From Spirochaetales bacterium (GTDB taxonomy: Bacteria > Spirochaetota > Spirochaetia > JABEVK01), in assembly GCA_947478845.1 (NCBI GenBank), contig CANJXC010000003.1, positions 1 through 64,000 of the forward strand: DNA of 64,000 nt, given 5' to 3'. Within the stretch, counting starts at the first letter, position 1. Every line of letters begins with the position of its first letter. Shown here piece after piece: positions 1 through 9,372 of the stretch. A model generated the notes under the pieces. It did no database searches, was not told the origin of the DNA, and saw only the letters and a list, made by a program, of their open reading frames with translations. Both the position numbers and the translations under genes were made by a program.

Positions 1-48
1 TACGACGGATTTCGAGTCCGTTACCTTAAACCACTCAGACATCTCTCC
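1..48 (-). tRNA. tRNA-Ser (anticodon CGA), 3' part beyond the window edge
   Basis: Read on the minus strand, the gene begins GGAGAGATG, followed by a D arm containing GAGTGGTTTAAGG. The anticodon stem ACGGA/TCCGT encloses the loop CTCGAAA, so the anticodon is CGA and the codon read is UCG. This 5' half matches bacterial serine tRNAs. The window ends just after the anticodon stem, so the variable arm, T arm and acceptor 3' strand cannot be seen. Confidence 0.88.
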
Positions 49-81
49 AAGGCGACCAAACACTAACAAAAAGGCGGGGTT

Positions 82-108
82 TTGCAAAGAGGTTATTCCT
101 TCTATACT
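82..108 (+). promoter_or_regulatory. candidate promoter of the sugar-dehydrogenase-like gene
   Basis: A -35-like TTGCAA (82-87) lies 15 bases before a -10-like TATACT (103-108). The -10 ends six bases before the ATG at 115, so transcription would begin at or next to the start codon. The 15-base spacer is short, which lowers confidence. TTGCAA is self-complementary and could also serve the divergent tRNA gene. Confidence 0.4.
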
Positions 109-114
109 GACGCC

Positions 115-1170
115 ATGGCGATCTTTGCCCGATCTTTTGCACTTGCGGCCTTGCTGCTGACCCTCGTTCCGGCTCTTTTTGCGGTGGACTCCACCCCCCT
201 ACTTTCGAACTTTCAAGACCCGGTAGACCTTGAAGCGCTGCCCGATGGTTCGGTTTTGGTGGCACAGCGCGGCGGCCTCATAATGCGGGTTTATCCTGAG
301 GAAGATCGCCCCACGGCTCAGGTGTGGGCCGACCTAAGTTCGTCGACACTGACCGGTCCCGAGATCGGGCTACTCGGTATCGCGGCCGACCGGGATTTTG
401 GGGCCACAGGCTATGTCTACGCCTTGCAGAGTTTCTCCAGCGGTAGCGAGGTCACCCTTCGTATCGTCCGACTGCGCGATAGCGCCACGGGCGCCTTGCT
501 CAATCGTGTCATTGCCGAAAACCTTCCCTCGGGTACCGAACATCCAGGCGGAGTCTTGGCCATTGGTCCTGACGGAAAGCTGTATGCAGGTGTTGGCGAC
601 GGCGGTATGGAGGCCTCTCAAGTAACCCCCTCAAACCTGCGGGCTGTGCTGCTCAGGTACAATGTCGATGGCTCGATTCCTGACGACAATCCCGACCCGA
701 AATCCCCAGTTTGGGCGTGGGGCCTGCGCGACCTGCGGGGGCTGGCGTGGCAGCCGAGCACCAATCGGCTGTATGCGCTCGACCGCGGGCCAACGATTCC
801 CAAGGGCACGATGGATGAGCTCGACCTGATTGAAAAAGGTAAAAACTACGGCTGGCCAAAGTATGTGGCCCGTGATGTCGCGACGGGAATCACCAAGCCG
901 GTGATTTACTGTTCGAGCGGCCACTCTTGGGTCCCCGGTGGGGCCCTGTTTGTGAATAATGGCGACTGGACAGGGTCACTGCTGTTTCCCGGCGCCGGCG
1001 AAGGGGTACTGTATCACCTCACGCTCGACTCAAGAACTCCGACAAAAATTACTTTTTACGAGGAATTGATAGGCGGGGCGCTCGGGGCGCTGATCGACGT
1101 GGCGGAATCTCCCGAGGGCAACCTGTACCTTCTCTCGCGTTCAACCCTGTACCGCCTCACCCAAGACTAG
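115..1170 (+). CDS. PQQ-type glucose/sorbosone dehydrogenase-like beta-propeller protein, secreted
   Basis: A 351-residue protein with an N-terminal signal peptide (hydrophobic stretch at about residues 8-22, then FAVDST). The rest resembles the glucose/sorbosone dehydrogenase family: an early [18 protein letters not shown] segment, a central [14 protein letters not shown] segment, and repeated YVYALQ/NRLYAL/NLYLLS strands expected of a six-bladed propeller. Related enzymes oxidise aldoses in the periplasm with PQQ, but many members have no proven activity. I chose ATG 115 over an upstream TTG at 82 because it starts directly at the signal peptide and follows a -10-like box. There is no Shine-Dalgarno. 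Its stop overlaps the stop of the convergent ABC ATPase gene by four bases. Confidence 0.8.
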   Translation: MAIFARSFALAALLLTLVPALFAVDSTPLLSNFQDPVDLEALPDGSVLVAQRGGLIMRVYPEEDRPTAQVWADLSSSTLTGPEIGLLGIAADRDFGATGYVYALQSFSSGSEVTLRIVRLRDSATGALLNRVIAENLPSGTEHPGGVLAIGPDGKLYAGVGDGGMEASQVTPSNLRAVLLRYNVDGSIPDDNPDPKSPVWAWGLRDLRGLAWQPSTNRLYALDRGPTIPKGTMDELDLIEKGKNYGWPKYVARDVATGITKPVIYCSSGHSWVPGGALFVNNGDWTGSLLFPGAGEGVLYHLTLDSRTPTKITFYEELIGGALGALIDVAESPEGNLYLLSRSTLYRLTQD

Positions 1171-1898
1171 AGAATGTGCGCCAAAAACTTCTTGGTGCGC
1201 TCGTTCTGGGGCCTTTCAAACAGGTCGGCAGGGCTTCCAATTTCAATAATTTCACCCTGGTCCATAAAGATCACCCGGTGAGCCGCCGCCTTGGCAAAGC
1301 CCATTTCGTGGGTCACTACCATCAGGGTCATCCCCTCCCGGGCCAAATCGAGCATAACGTCGAGCACTTCCTTCACCATCTCGGGGTCGAGCGCCGAGGT
1401 CGGCTCGTCGAAGAGCATGACCTTCGGTTCCATGGCCAAGGCGCGGGCAATCGCCACCCGCTGCTTTTGGCCGCCGGATAATTGCTCGGGCCAGGCGTCT
1501 TTCTTCTCAGAGAGACCGACGCGGGCCAACAAACCCACCGCCTGCTTCTCAGCGTCGGCCTTGGAGCGCTTCTTCACGCAGGTTGGTGCCAACATGAGAT
1601 TCTGAAGGACGGTGAGATGGGGGAACAGGTTGAAGTTCTGAAACACCATGCCGACTTCCTCACGAATGCGGCGAATATCGGAGGTGTGGTTGGTCACGTG
1701 GTCTTCGTCGATCCAGATATCGCCGGAGGTCAGTACTTCGAGGCGGTTTACGGCGCGAAGAAGGGTGCTTTTACCGCTACCGGACGGCCCAATCACCACC
1801 ACGGTTTCTCCCGCCCCAACGCTCATCGACACGTTTTTGAGGGCCTGCAGCTCGCCAAACGACTTCGAGGCGCCTTCAATACGAACTCTATCGGGCAT
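1167..1898 (-). CDS. polar amino acid ABC transporter, ATP-binding subunit (GlnQ/HisP type)
   Basis: A 243-residue ATPase that powers uptake of polar amino acids from the cytoplasmic side. Visible motifs are Walker [10 protein letters not shown] (about residue 37), Q-loop [10 protein letters not shown], signature [15 protein letters not shown], Walker [13 protein letters not shown], and the H-loop VVTHEMGFA. The length and the [12 protein letters not shown] segment are typical of the GlnQ/HisP/ArtP branch. It is the last gene of a minus-strand operon and its start overlaps the permease gene by 11 bases. The substrate cannot be read from the ATPase. Confidence 0.95.
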   Translation of the reverse strand: MPDRVRIEGASKSFGELQALKNVSMSVGAGETVVVIGPSGSGKSTLLRAVNRLEVLTSGDIWIDEDHVTNHTSDIRRIREEVGMVFQNFNLFPHLTVLQNLMLAPTCVKKRSKADAEKQAVGLLARVGLSEKKDAWPEQLSGGQKQRVAIARALAMEPKVMLFDEPTSALDPEMVKEVLDVMLDLAREGMTLMVVTHEMGFAKAAAHRVIFMDQGEIIEIGSPADLFERPQNERTKKFLAHIL

Positions 1899-2778
1899 TT
1901 TGGTTTAACCTCTCTTCCATGAGCGCCACCAGCCAGCTCAAGATCAGCGTCATCACCAGATAGACAAGCGCCACAACGGTCAGCGGGGGGAAATAGTCAC
2001 CATGGTTGGAGCCATAATTTTTGGCTAGTCGTAGCAGATCCACCAACGCCATCACGCTCACCATGGAACTGTCTTTGAGCAAGGCAATGAACTCGTTGCC
2101 AATGGCCGGCAAAATAATTTTGACGGTTTGAGGAAGGATGATTCGGCGAATCGCTTGCGACCTGCTAAGCCCAAGCGCTAAAGCCGCTTCCATTTGCCCC
2201 ACAGGCACCGCTTGAATGCCAGCACGGAAAATCTCACCCATGTAGGCACCGTAGCAGAAGGCCATGGAGAGCACCGCAGCAAAGAAGCCGTCGAGGTGGA
2301 ACAAGTTTCCCAACGCAAAGTAAATGTAAAAAATCTGCACCAGCAGAGGGATCCCTCGAATCACCTCGACATAGACGGTGGCGATGCGGTTTAGCAGAAC
2401 CACCCGGCTGATCTGGCCCAAACCTGCGGCAAGCCCGAACACCGTGGCCAGAAGGATAGAGGAAAGGGTGACCGAAAAAGTAACCGCCAGACCATCGGGT
2501 AGATAGAGAAGAATATCTACCCAAATGTTCTGGTATTTGCCTGACCTCAGTAAGTCAAGGCGTGCCGTCAGTTCGGGAGAGGGAAACAACCCAGCCCACA
2601 GCGACAGGACGAACTCCTGCACTGGGGCCATATTGTAGAGGGGCAGGAAGACCAAGAGGCCCAGGGCCCCGAACAGGGCGATTTTCCAGCTGGCTCGGAC
2701 AGTTTTGTCGCCCTTGCCCGGGATAAGCGCCCCGTCGGTTACCTGAATCCTTACGGGTAGGGGTCTTACTTCAGCCAC
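1888..2778 (-). CDS. polar amino acid ABC transporter, permease subunit (HisM/GlnP type)
   Basis: A 296-residue inner-membrane permease. It has an N-terminal hydrophobic segment near residues 32-50, then the HisM/GlnP core with transmembrane helices from about residue 90 to the C-terminus. The EAA coupling loop reads [22 protein letters not shown] single permease implies a homodimer, or a partner encoded elsewhere. The GTG start at 2778 overlaps the 3' end of the binding-protein gene by 13 bases, and no better in-frame start is seen before the core. Residues 1-30 are longer than usual, so the true start could be internal. Confidence 0.93.
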   Translation of the reverse strand: MAEVRPLPVRIQVTDGALIPGKGDKTVRASWKIALFGALGLLVFLPLYNMAPVQEFVLSLWAGLFPSPELTARLDLLRSGKYQNIWVDILLYLPDGLAVTFSVTLSSILLATVFGLAAGLGQISRVVLLNRIATVYVEVIRGIPLLVQIFYIYFALGNLFHLDGFFAAVLSMAFCYGAYMGEIFRAGIQAVPVGQMEAALALGLSRSQAIRRIILPQTVKIILPAIGNEFIALLKDSSMVSVMALVDLLRLAKNYGSNHGDYFPPLTVVALVYLVMTLILSWLVALMEERLNQNAR

Positions 2779-3497
2779 TGCGCCTTCAGAGCGTCCAAGG
2801 TGCCGTTGGTCGACAACGTGGCGAGCGCCGCGTTAATCTTGTCCAGCAGTTCCTTGTTGCCCTTCTTCACCACCAAGCCGTAAAACTCGCTGGTCATCGG
2901 GTCGCCTACGATCTTGATCTTGCCGGCAAACTTCGGGTTTTTGACGTATTGAGCCGCGACGGGAGCATCGATCACCACGGCTTCCACCCTGTTGTTGATC
3001 AAGTCGTCGAACGAGAGCGCGATATCATCGTAGGCCTTGAGCGTGATGGCTTTGTTCTTGTCGACTTCCATCGAACCGGTGGTGTTCACCTGAGCTCCCA
3101 CGTTGCGACCGGCGAAATCGGCGAGCGTCATGTCTTTGGCGTTGTCGGCGAGCACCACGAGTACCTGGCCGGCATTCACGTAGGGAGTGGAGAAGTCCAT
3201 TTCCTTCTGGCGGTCTTCGGTGATAGTTACCGAGGAGGCGACAATGTCGTAGGTACTGTTGGCCAAGCCAGCAAAAATCCCGTCCCAGCTGACCGACTTA
3301 AACTCGAGGTCGAGCTTGGCTTCCTTGGCGACGGCCTTCATCAGGTCGACGTCAAAACCAACTTGCTCCTTGGCATCGTTGATGAACTCCATCGGCGGAA
3401 ACGTCGTGTCTTGGGCAACGATGAGTTTCTTGGCCGGAGCGGTACAGGCGGAGAACAGGGCGGCCACCGCGAGGGTGGTAAGAATAAGCTTTTTCAT
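2766..3497 (-). CDS. polar amino acid ABC transporter, substrate-binding lipoprotein 1
   Basis: A 243-residue periplasmic solute-binding protein (SBP family 3, HisJ/GlnH type). The signal peptide MKKLILTTLAVAALFSAC ends in lipobox FSAC, so it should be lipid-anchored. Family signatures include TFPPMEFI, GFDVDLMKAVAKEA, the SVSWDGIFAGL strand and YDIVASSVTITEDRQKEMDFSTPY, with the amino-acid-binding Arg in the latter. A Shine-Dalgarno GGAAGG lies before the ATG. It sits directly upstream of the permease and is one of two related binding proteins in the operon. Confidence 0.94.
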   Translation of the reverse strand: MKKLILTTLAVAALFSACTAPAKKLIVAQDTTFPPMEFINDAKEQVGFDVDLMKAVAKEAKLDLEFKSVSWDGIFAGLANSTYDIVASSVTITEDRQKEMDFSTPYVNAGQVLVVLADNAKDMTLADFAGRNVGAQVNTTGSMEVDKNKAITLKAYDDIALSFDDLINNRVEAVVIDAPVAAQYVKNPKFAGKIKIVGDPMTSEFYGLVVKKGNKELLDKINAALATLSTNGTLDALKAQWLK

Positions 3498-3578
3498 TTT
3501 CCTTCCTTTGCGTAGGATGCCAGTAAAGTAGACACCGGACCCAAGTCGCCTGTCAATGCGGAGGGCGTGGCGCGACTG

Positions 3579-4361
3579 CTACTGGAGCCATTGAGCCTTG
3601 ATCTTGTCGTAGGTGCCGTCGGCCTTGATCTTTTCGAGGCCGGCATTGATGAGCGCCAAAAGTTCTGTGTTCCCTTTTTTCACCACAACACCGTAGTTTT
3701 CGTCCGTGAGGGGCTCGCCGATCATTTTGAACGAATCCTTGTACTTTTCGTTGCGCAAGACGTATTGAACGGCCACTGGCAGATCAACCACCAATCCAGC
3801 CAGTCGCCGGTTGAACAGGTCCTCGAACGCCTGGCCTATTTCGTCGTAGGTCTTTTCGTCACCCTTGCCGAGAGCCGCTTCCACCGCACTGGCCCCAGCA
3901 GTACCTGCGAGCACCCCGACGGGCTTGCCCCCCAGCTTGGTCAGCTCTGTGGCTCCACTTTCGAGGGCAACCACTGTGATTTGGCCGGCGTTGAAATACG
4001 AATTGGAAAAGTCGTAGGTCGCTTGGCGCACGGGGGTGATCGCTACCGAGGAAACCACCGCATCGTAATCGCCGCGCTCCAGGCCGCTGAAAATCTTGTC
4101 CCAACTCACCGACTGGAAGGTAGTTTCAAACCCTGCCGCCTTGGCAATGGCAGAAATCAGGTCGATTTCGAACCCAACAATGGTTTGTTTTTCGAGATAT
4201 TCCATGGGCGGGAAAGCCGCATTGGTGCCTATGGTGACTTTTTTTGGTCCCGCCGTGCACGAGGCAAGCAAGCCCAGTGCCAACAGTAGGACGAGGGAAA
4301 ACTTGTAAATTGGAAAGTTCAGTTCGACTAATGGCAGCCGCAGGAGCCGCCACCACCGCAA
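3579..4361 (-). CDS. polar amino acid ABC transporter, substrate-binding lipoprotein 2
   Basis: A second SBP-family-3 lipoprotein (lipobox LLASC), clearly related to its downstream neighbour: AFPPMEYL, GFEIDLISAIAKAAGF, SVSWDKIFSGLERGDYDAVVSSVAIT and PVRQATYDFSNSYF. It probably serves the same permease with a different specificity. The start is uncertain. A TTG at 4361 overlaps slyD by 34 bases and adds an unusual MRWWRLLRLP leader, while a CTG at 4322 would give a normal lipoprotein signal peptide but lacks a clear Shine-Dalgarno. The mature protein is not affected. Confidence 0.92.
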   Translation of the reverse strand: MRWWRLLRLPLVELNFPIYKFSLVLLLALGLLASCTAGPKKVTIGTNAAFPPMEYLEKQTIVGFEIDLISAIAKAAGFETTFQSVSWDKIFSGLERGDYDAVVSSVAITPVRQATYDFSNSYFNAGQITVVALESGATELTKLGGKPVGVLAGTAGASAVEAALGKGDEKTYDEIGQAFEDLFNRRLAGLVVDLPVAVQYVLRNEKYKDSFKMIGEPLTDENYGVVVKKGNTELLALINAGLEKIKADGTYDKIKAQWLQ

Positions 4362-4882
4362 CCGCAGCTCGAAGCCTGAGCTTCAGCGTCGGCCGAGCCT
4401 TGGGAGCCACAGCCGCAACCGCCGCCGCCACACCCGCAGGATTCCTGTACGGGGGCCACGTCAGAAATTCCGAGCACGGTACAATCAAAATGCAGGTCGA
4501 CACCAGCCAACGGATGGTTGGCGTCTACGGTCACCTTGCCCTCGGTCACTTCGGAAATCAGCGCCGAGCGCCATCGTCCGCCAATCTGGGCCTCAACGCG
4601 GTAGCCAATTTTAGGTTCGAGGTCGAGACCGAGTTCGGTGGCGGTCATTTCGGCAACGAGGCTTTCGTCGCGCAAACCGTAGGCGTCGGCGGCCGAGACC
4701 ACAAACTTGGTGTTCTCGCCCTCTTCGACACCGGCCAAGGCCTGGTCGAGGCCCGAAATGATGTCGCCCGAGCCGGCGCAAAAGGTCAACGGACCTTGGC
4801 GGTCGGAAGTGCCCAACAGGAACCCATCGGGGGTTGAAAAGCTGTAGGAGATGGTGACGTACTTCTCTTTCGTGATTGTCAT
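4328..4882 (-). CDS. slyD: FKBP-type peptidyl-prolyl isomerase, SlyD-like, with Cys-rich metal-binding tail
   Basis: A 184-residue cytosolic prolyl isomerase and chaperone. The FKBP half-domains (YSFSTPDG...GPLTFCAG, ISGLDQALAGVEEGE) flank the insert-in-flap domain (about residues 70-125), as in SlyD. The final 37 residues carry two Cys/Gly blocks (SCGCGGGGCGCG and SCGCGGGGSCGCH) with eight Cys and one His. In SlyD the C-terminal tail binds nickel and other metals, whereas E. coli SlyD has a His-rich tail. It is the first gene of the amino acid transporter operon and is divergent from the hydroxylase gene. The start follows AAGAGAA-like purines only weakly. Confidence 0.92.
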   Translation of the reverse strand: MTITKEKYVTISYSFSTPDGFLLGTSDRQGPLTFCAGSGDIISGLDQALAGVEEGENTKFVVSAADAYGLRDESLVAEMTATELGLDLEPKIGYRVEAQIGGRWRSALISEVTEGKVTVDANHPLAGVDLHFDCTVLGISDVAPVQESCGCGGGGCGCGSQGSADAEAQASSCGCGGGGSCGCH

Positions 4883-4944
4883 GGTAATCTCACTATATAA
4901 CAGGTTGACGAAGATTAGTATATATTGTTTTCAAGGAGGATTTC

Positions 4945-5421
4945 ATGGATCCTGTATGGGAGTGGGTGCTGAACATTGGCATCGTTTTGGTGGTGGCTGT
5001 TGGCATGGAGTTTGTTGCGTGGTTCACCCACAAGTACGTGATGCACGGGTTTTTGTGGTACCTGCACGAGGATCACCACAGGCCGCACGAGGGTCGTTTC
5101 GAAAAGAACGATTGGTTCGCCATCTTCTTTGCCATATTGTCGATGGCGACCGTGATTCCTGGAGCCTACTTTCAGATCTGGCCGCTGATGTCGTTCGGAA
5201 TCGGCATGACGCTTTACGGCGTTGGCTATATGGTTTTTCATGACCTGCTGTTCCACAAACGGCTCAAGAAGTGGATCAAGGTGTGGCCGCCAAAGTGGGT
5301 GTATATGCAGCGCATCATCAAGGCCCACCGCATTCACCACAGCTCAACCGACCAAGGCTCGGAGAAAGCCTTCGGATTCTTGTTCGCCTCCAAGAAGTAC
5401 GACAAAGAGCCGCTGACCTAA
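4945..5421 (+). CDS. beta-carotene hydroxylase-like di-iron membrane protein (CrtZ family)
   Basis: A 158-residue integral membrane protein of the fatty-acid-hydroxylase superfamily. It has the four histidine boxes expected of CrtZ: HKYVMH (residues 30-35), HEDHHRPH (42-49), HDLLFH (about 102-107) and HRIHH (about 128-132). These bind a di-iron centre that hydroxylates beta-ionone rings of carotenoids. Hydrophobic helices lie at about residues 7-28, 60-95 and 85-105. A strong Shine-Dalgarno AAGGAGG (4933-4939) precedes the ATG. No other carotenoid gene is in the window, so the substrate is unproven. The family assignment is firm; the exact reaction is an inference. Confidence 0.86.
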   Translation: MDPVWEWVLNIGIVLVVAVGMEFVAWFTHKYVMHGFLWYLHEDHHRPHEGRFEKNDWFAIFFAILSMATVIPGAYFQIWPLMSFGIGMTLYGVGYMVFHDLLFHKRLKKWIKVWPPKWVYMQRIIKAHRIHHSSTDQGSEKAFGFLFASKKYDKEPLT

Positions 5422-5488
5422 GCCGCGTTTCCCGCACTGGACGCATCGGCCAATTGAGCTTACAGTTTCTGGTACTCAGGAGGAGCTC

Positions 5489-7558
5489 ATGTCAGCAAAT
5501 GTCCTAATTTTTGCGCTGGCCGCAGGCGTTGTCGCGGTCTTGTTTGGCGCATTATCGATCCGTTGGATCCTTTCCAGGCCAGCGGGGAACGACCGCATGC
5601 GGGAAATCGCCGAGGCGATACAGCAGGGTGCGGCCGCGTACCTCAACCGCCAATACCGGACCATCGCCATCGTGGGCGTTCTGCTGTTCTTGGTTCTGGG
5701 AATCATCCCCGGGCTTGGTTGGTTGACGGCGTTCGGTTTTCTTACCGGAGCCGTGCTCTCTGGAGCAGCCGGTTATATAGGAATGAATGTTTCGGTGCGT
5801 GCCAATGTGCGCACGGCTGAAGCGGCCCGCACGGGCATCAACGCGGCGCTCAATGTGGCCTTCCGCGGCGGTGCCATCACCGGCATGCTGGTGGTTGGCT
5901 TGGGCCTGCTCGGAGTTGCCGGTTACTACTGGTTCCTGCAGGCTTTTGGGGGAACCACCAAGTTGGAGGAGGTGGTGAAGCCTCTGGTTGGGCTCGGGTT
6001 CGGCGCGTCGCTGATCTCGATTTTTGCGCGTCTGGGCGGTGGCATCTTCACCAAGGGCGCCGACGTCGGTGCTGACTTAGTGGGTAAAGTGGAAGCAGGA
6101 ATCCCGGAAGACGACCCCCGCAACCCGGCTGTTATCGCCGACAACGTAGGCGATAACGTGGGTGACTGCGCCGGTATGGCCGCCGACCTTTTTGAAACCT
6201 ACGCCGTTACCCTGATTGCCACCATGGTGCTCGGCGCCTTGGTCATCACGGGAACCGACAGCGGCGTGCTGTATCCGTTGGCTCTTGGAGCCTCCTCGAT
6301 TGTCGCCTCGATCATCGGTTGTTTCTTCGTGCAGTACAGTGGCAAGGGTAAAATCATGACTGCCCTTTACAAGGGACTCGCAGTTGCTGCGGCCTTGTCT
6401 CTGGCCGCCTTCGCCGCCATCACCTGGTATTCTGGCTTGGTGCCCGACAACCTGCTGGCCAATTCGGGCTTTGCTGACGGAGCGCAATGGCGCCTGTTCA
6501 CCGCCTGTGGCGTAGGAATTGTGCTGACGGCTCTGATGGTGGTGATCACCGAATACTACACCGCCACTGAATACTTCCCGGTACGCCACATCGCGGCGAG
6601 TTCGGTGACCGGCCACGCGACCAACATCATTGCCGGCTTGGGCGTTTCCATGAAAGCCACGGCTCTGCCGGTGATCGCCGTCTGCGCCGCCATCTACGGG
6701 GCCTTCTTGGTTGCCGGGTTGTACGGCATCGCTATCGCCGCCACTTCGATGCTTTCCATGGCGGGCATCATCGTCGCGCTCGACGCCTTCGGCCCCATTA
6801 CCGACAACGCGGGCGGTATTGCTGAAATGGCAGAACTCCCCGAGGAAGTGCGCAACATTACCGACCCCCTGGACGCCGTGGGAAACACCACCAAGGCTGT
6901 TACCAAGGGTTACGCTATCGGTTCGGCCGGTTTGGCTTCTCTGGTACTTTTTGCCGATTACACCCATGCCTTGTCGGCCAACGGGGCCAACGTCACGTTT
7001 GACCTTTCCAATCACATGGTGATCATCGGGCTGTTCATCGGTGGAATGATTCCCTACCTGTTTGGCGCCATGGCCATGGAAGCCGTGGGACGAGCTGCGA
7101 GCGCCGTCGTTATCGAAGTGCGCCGTCAGTTCCAAACCATCAAGGGCATCATGGAAGGTACGGCTAAGCCGGACTATTCACGGGCCGTCGACATGCTCAC
7201 CGCGGCTGCCATCAAGGAAATGCTCATCCCATCACTGTTGCCGGTTGGCATCCCCATCCTTGTCGGCCTGCTTCTTGGCCCCGTGGCCTTGGGCGGTATG
7301 CTCGTCGGTACCATTATCACCGGCCTATTCCTTGCCATCAGCATGACTAACGGTGGTGGAGCTTGGGACAACGCCAAAAAATACATTGAAGACGGCAACC
7401 ACGGCGGTAAGGGCTCCGATGCCCACAAGGCCTCGGTCACCGGCGACACGGTAGGAGACCCCTACAAGGACACTGCCGGACCGGCCGTGAACCCGCTGAT
7501 CAAGATCATCAATATCGTGGCCCTCCTTATTGTGCCGCTCGTGACGATGGTCCACTAA
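5489..7558 (+). CDS. hppA: membrane-bound proton-translocating pyrophosphatase (K+-independent type)
   Basis: A 689-residue inner-membrane pump with about 16 transmembrane helices that couples PPi hydrolysis to ion transport. The PPi/Mg site is visible as [16 protein letters not shown] followed by [19 protein letters not shown], and in the C-terminal half as [16 protein letters not shown] and [18 protein letters not shown]. Near residue 469 the motif GNTTKAV has Lys where K+-dependent enzymes have Ala, so the K+-independent, H+-pumping class is expected. The length is normal. A Shine-Dalgarno AGGAGGAG precedes the ATG. It is followed after 11 bases by an unknown gene, probably in the same operon. 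Confidence 0.97.
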   Translation: MSANVLIFALAAGVVAVLFGALSIRWILSRPAGNDRMREIAEAIQQGAAAYLNRQYRTIAIVGVLLFLVLGIIPGLGWLTAFGFLTGAVLSGAAGYIGMNVSVRANVRTAEAARTGINAALNVAFRGGAITGMLVVGLGLLGVAGYYWFLQAFGGTTKLEEVVKPLVGLGFGASLISIFARLGGGIFTKGADVGADLVGKVEAGIPEDDPRNPAVIADNVGDNVGDCAGMAADLFETYAVTLIATMVLGALVITGTDSGVLYPLALGASSIVASIIGCFFVQYSGKGKIMTALYKGLAVAAALSLAAFAAITWYSGLVPDNLLANSGFADGAQWRLFTACGVGIVLTALMVVITEYYTATEYFPVRHIAASSVTGHATNIIAGLGVSMKATALPVIAVCAAIYGAFLVAGLYGIAIAATSMLSMAGIIVALDAFGPITDNAGGIAEMAELPEEVRNITDPLDAVGNTTKAVTKGYAIGSAGLASLVLFADYTHALSANGANVTFDLSNHMVIIGLFIGGMIPYLFGAMAMEAVGRAASAVVIEVRRQFQTIKGIMEGTAKPDYSRAVDMLTAAAIKEMLIPSLLPVGIPILVGLLLGPVALGGMLVGTIITGLFLAISMTNGGGAWDNAKKYIEDGNHGGKGSDAHKASVTGDTVGDPYKDTAGPAVNPLIKIINIVALLIVPLVTMVH

Positions 7559-7569
7559 AGGAAGTTGCT

Positions 7570-8355
7570 ATGGAATACAACAAACACCTGTACGCGATTC
7601 TGTACCCCAGCGCTGCCTTGGTGGGCTCGCAGCTCTCTGCCACCGATTTTGCGCACCACTTTATCACCGGCTCGAGCAAGTTTTTTAGCGGAAAGCTCAT
7701 TTTCGCAGAAATTGATGGGGGCTTTCGCAACCCCTACTTCCCCATCGAAGAAAGCCTGGCAGAGCTGACTCACCACGAGGATGGCCGCCCCAAGGCCACC
7801 AAATACATTTCAACCTACCGAGTGCTCGAGCATTTGGAGTTCAGCGCCATCAAGAAGCTTTACATCTCCACTCCTGAAGGACACACGCTGGAACTTGCCG
7901 AAGGCGCCTACGACAAGCACCATGAGCCAGGGCTGATTCGGGTGTATGCCGAGATTTCGCCCATCTCGATGATGCTCCTGTCGGATTACAATTTTGCCGA
8001 CTTCGGCAAGTTCATCACCGACCCCAAGAATCGGGTCGGAGCTCCGGCCATGTTCTACACCCAGATTGAGCTAGAAGTGGACGAGTTCCTCAAGGAAATC
8101 CAGGCCAATCCGCTGTTGCCTTCTCCCATACCCGATCTGCACCCCGGCATTCTCAGCAAATCGCTGCTCGAGCTCAAACATGCTCCCGACAAGCACACCA
8201 AAGGCTTGTCACCAGCGAGTAGCCTGGGCAAGGTCAGCTTCCGTAACATCCGCCACGGGTTCATGTTCGCCAGCCAGAAAGGCACGAAGTTCTTCCCCAT
8301 GCCAGACCTGAAGACCATCGAAGAGAAGAACTTTAAGTTCTGGAAGACGATGTAG
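7570..8355 (+). CDS. protein of unknown function, co-transcribed with hppA
   Basis: I do not recognise this 261-residue protein. It has no signal peptide or transmembrane segment and looks soluble and cytosolic. It is rich in aromatic and charged residues, with recognisable pieces such as HHFITGSSKFFSGKLIFAE, a C-terminal NIRHGFMFASQKG segment, and KNFKFWKT at the end. It lies 11 bases after hppA behind the Shine-Dalgarno AAAGGAAG and ends just before a strong terminator, so the two genes should share a transcript. Function cannot be inferred from context alone. Confidence 0.8.
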   Translation: MEYNKHLYAILYPSAALVGSQLSATDFAHHFITGSSKFFSGKLIFAEIDGGFRNPYFPIEESLAELTHHEDGRPKATKYISTYRVLEHLEFSAIKKLYISTPEGHTLELAEGAYDKHHEPGLIRVYAEISPISMMLLSDYNFADFGKFITDPKNRVGAPAMFYTQIELEVDEFLKEIQANPLLPSPIPDLHPGILSKSLLELKHAPDKHTKGLSPASSLGKVSFRNIRHGFMFASQKGTKFFPMPDLKTIEEKNFKFWKTM

Positions 8356-8379
8356 GGAGCAAAAGGCCCGGAAACTCTC

Positions 8380-8424
8380 GCCCCACTAAATCCAACACTT
8401 GGCTGGAATTAGTGGGGCTTTTTT
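8380..8424 (+). terminator. rho-independent terminator of the hppA operon
   Basis: A perfect 10-bp stem GCCCCACTAA (8380-8389) pairs with TTAGTGGGGC (8409-8418) around a 19-base loop that can itself extend the stem (ATCCA/TGGAAT). A run of six T follows directly. Confidence 0.88.
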
Positions 8425-8658
8425 GTGGTTGGGTTTCCTTCTTCGTGCTCACTTTGGGCCGAACTTTGTACTTTTCGAGCACCACGGCCCGTACTCCCCT
8501 TACTGCCCGGCGCAAGTCGGCAACGCTCTAGGTATCTCACCGCACAAGCTCTCCGAGGGTGCGGTCCGCCACCAAGAACAAGCCTAGCGAACCCTCTGCC
8601 TTCGCACTATGCCATCAACCTAGCATTTTGGTGAGCCAACGCAAACCCGCCAGCCGCT
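8425..8658. other. 234-bp intergenic block with no recognised gene
   Basis: The block lies between the hppA-operon terminator and the end of the minus-strand barrel gene. No open frame here has a ribosome-binding site or a familiar motif. On the minus strand, a piece at about 8520-8590 reads as short disconnected fragments in different frames. That could be the debris of an element, but I cannot identify it. Confidence 0.4.
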
Positions 8659-9291
8659 TTACAGTGTAAATCGAGCCCCAACTGTCTGGGTAACTCGAGG
8701 AATCAAAATGTAAACGTCAGGTCCGACCTCTAGGCTTCCAAAAGCATAGAGACCCTCCTGCACCTTAAAACCAATGGAAGCGCCAATGCTCGCTGCAGGC
8801 CAAAACTCGGCATTCCCGTATATCTTGTCGATAAACTCTTTGCCGTCGTAATGCAGGCCGTTGTTAAAGCTTATGTACTGCGCCCCGAGGCTGGCACTGA
8901 ACGAAAGATCAACTACGCCCAGAACAAATCTGAACCCCGCTGAGTACCTAAGCTCGAAGTACGCTTTCGTCAACAAAATGCCTTTAGCGGCAATAGTCGC
9001 TGAATCAGGAATTTTGTCTCCAACGCTAAACGGAAAGGTCAAAGACTGCACCCCAAAATCTGCTATCGGTCCGTGAAAAAAGCCACCCTCTTCACCGCCA
9101 AGAAAATTGCAAGACGCCGTTCCCCCGAAAAACAAGCTGGGGGCCGCAAGGACAATATTGGTGCCCACCAGTGCAGAAATTGCTACTTCGGTATTGCTCC
9201 GCTCCGATAATTGTGCCGACAATTCAAGGGGAGCTATCAGGGCAACCAAGGCTACAAACGTTTGAAAATATCGGCTCAAAATATTCTCCAT
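8659..9291 (-). CDS. predicted secreted outer-membrane beta-barrel protein, unknown function
   Basis: A 210-residue protein with a signal peptide (hydrophobic core FVALVALIAPLELSAQ, cleavage likely after SAQ near residue 27). The mature part alternates short polar and hydrophobic stretches typical of beta strands (FELRYSAGFRFVLGVVDLSFSASLGAQYISF, ASIGASIGFKV) and ends VGARFTL, close to the usual hydrophobic terminal strand. No domain is recognised. It stands alone, with 96 bases to the divergent DUF3500 remnant. The start ATG at 9291 lacks a strong Shine-Dalgarno. Confidence 0.7.
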   Translation of the reverse strand: MENILSRYFQTFVALVALIAPLELSAQLSERSNTEVAISALVGTNIVLAAPSLFFGGTASCNFLGGEEGGFFHGPIADFGVQSLTFPFSVGDKIPDSATIAAKGILLTKAYFELRYSAGFRFVLGVVDLSFSASLGAQYISFNNGLHYDGKEFIDKIYGNAEFWPAASIGASIGFKVQEGLYAFGSLEVGPDVYILIPRVTQTVGARFTL

Positions 9292-9372
9292 TCTGCATCA
9301 CAATGTGCAATCTGCACTCAGAAGTTCAGCTTCGCAACTTTTTGTGAACCAATTAAGTTCCCGCCACTATAG

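Noticed and set aside
6077-7135. 352-codon open frame on the minus strand inside hppA
   Set aside because: It is antisense to a strongly conserved gene, lacks a ribosome-binding site and has the Gly/His/Asp-rich composition typical of a shadow frame.
8399-8634. Small plus-strand genes after the hppA terminator
   Set aside because: The frames start inside the terminator stem, have no Shine-Dalgarno and show no familiar sequence.
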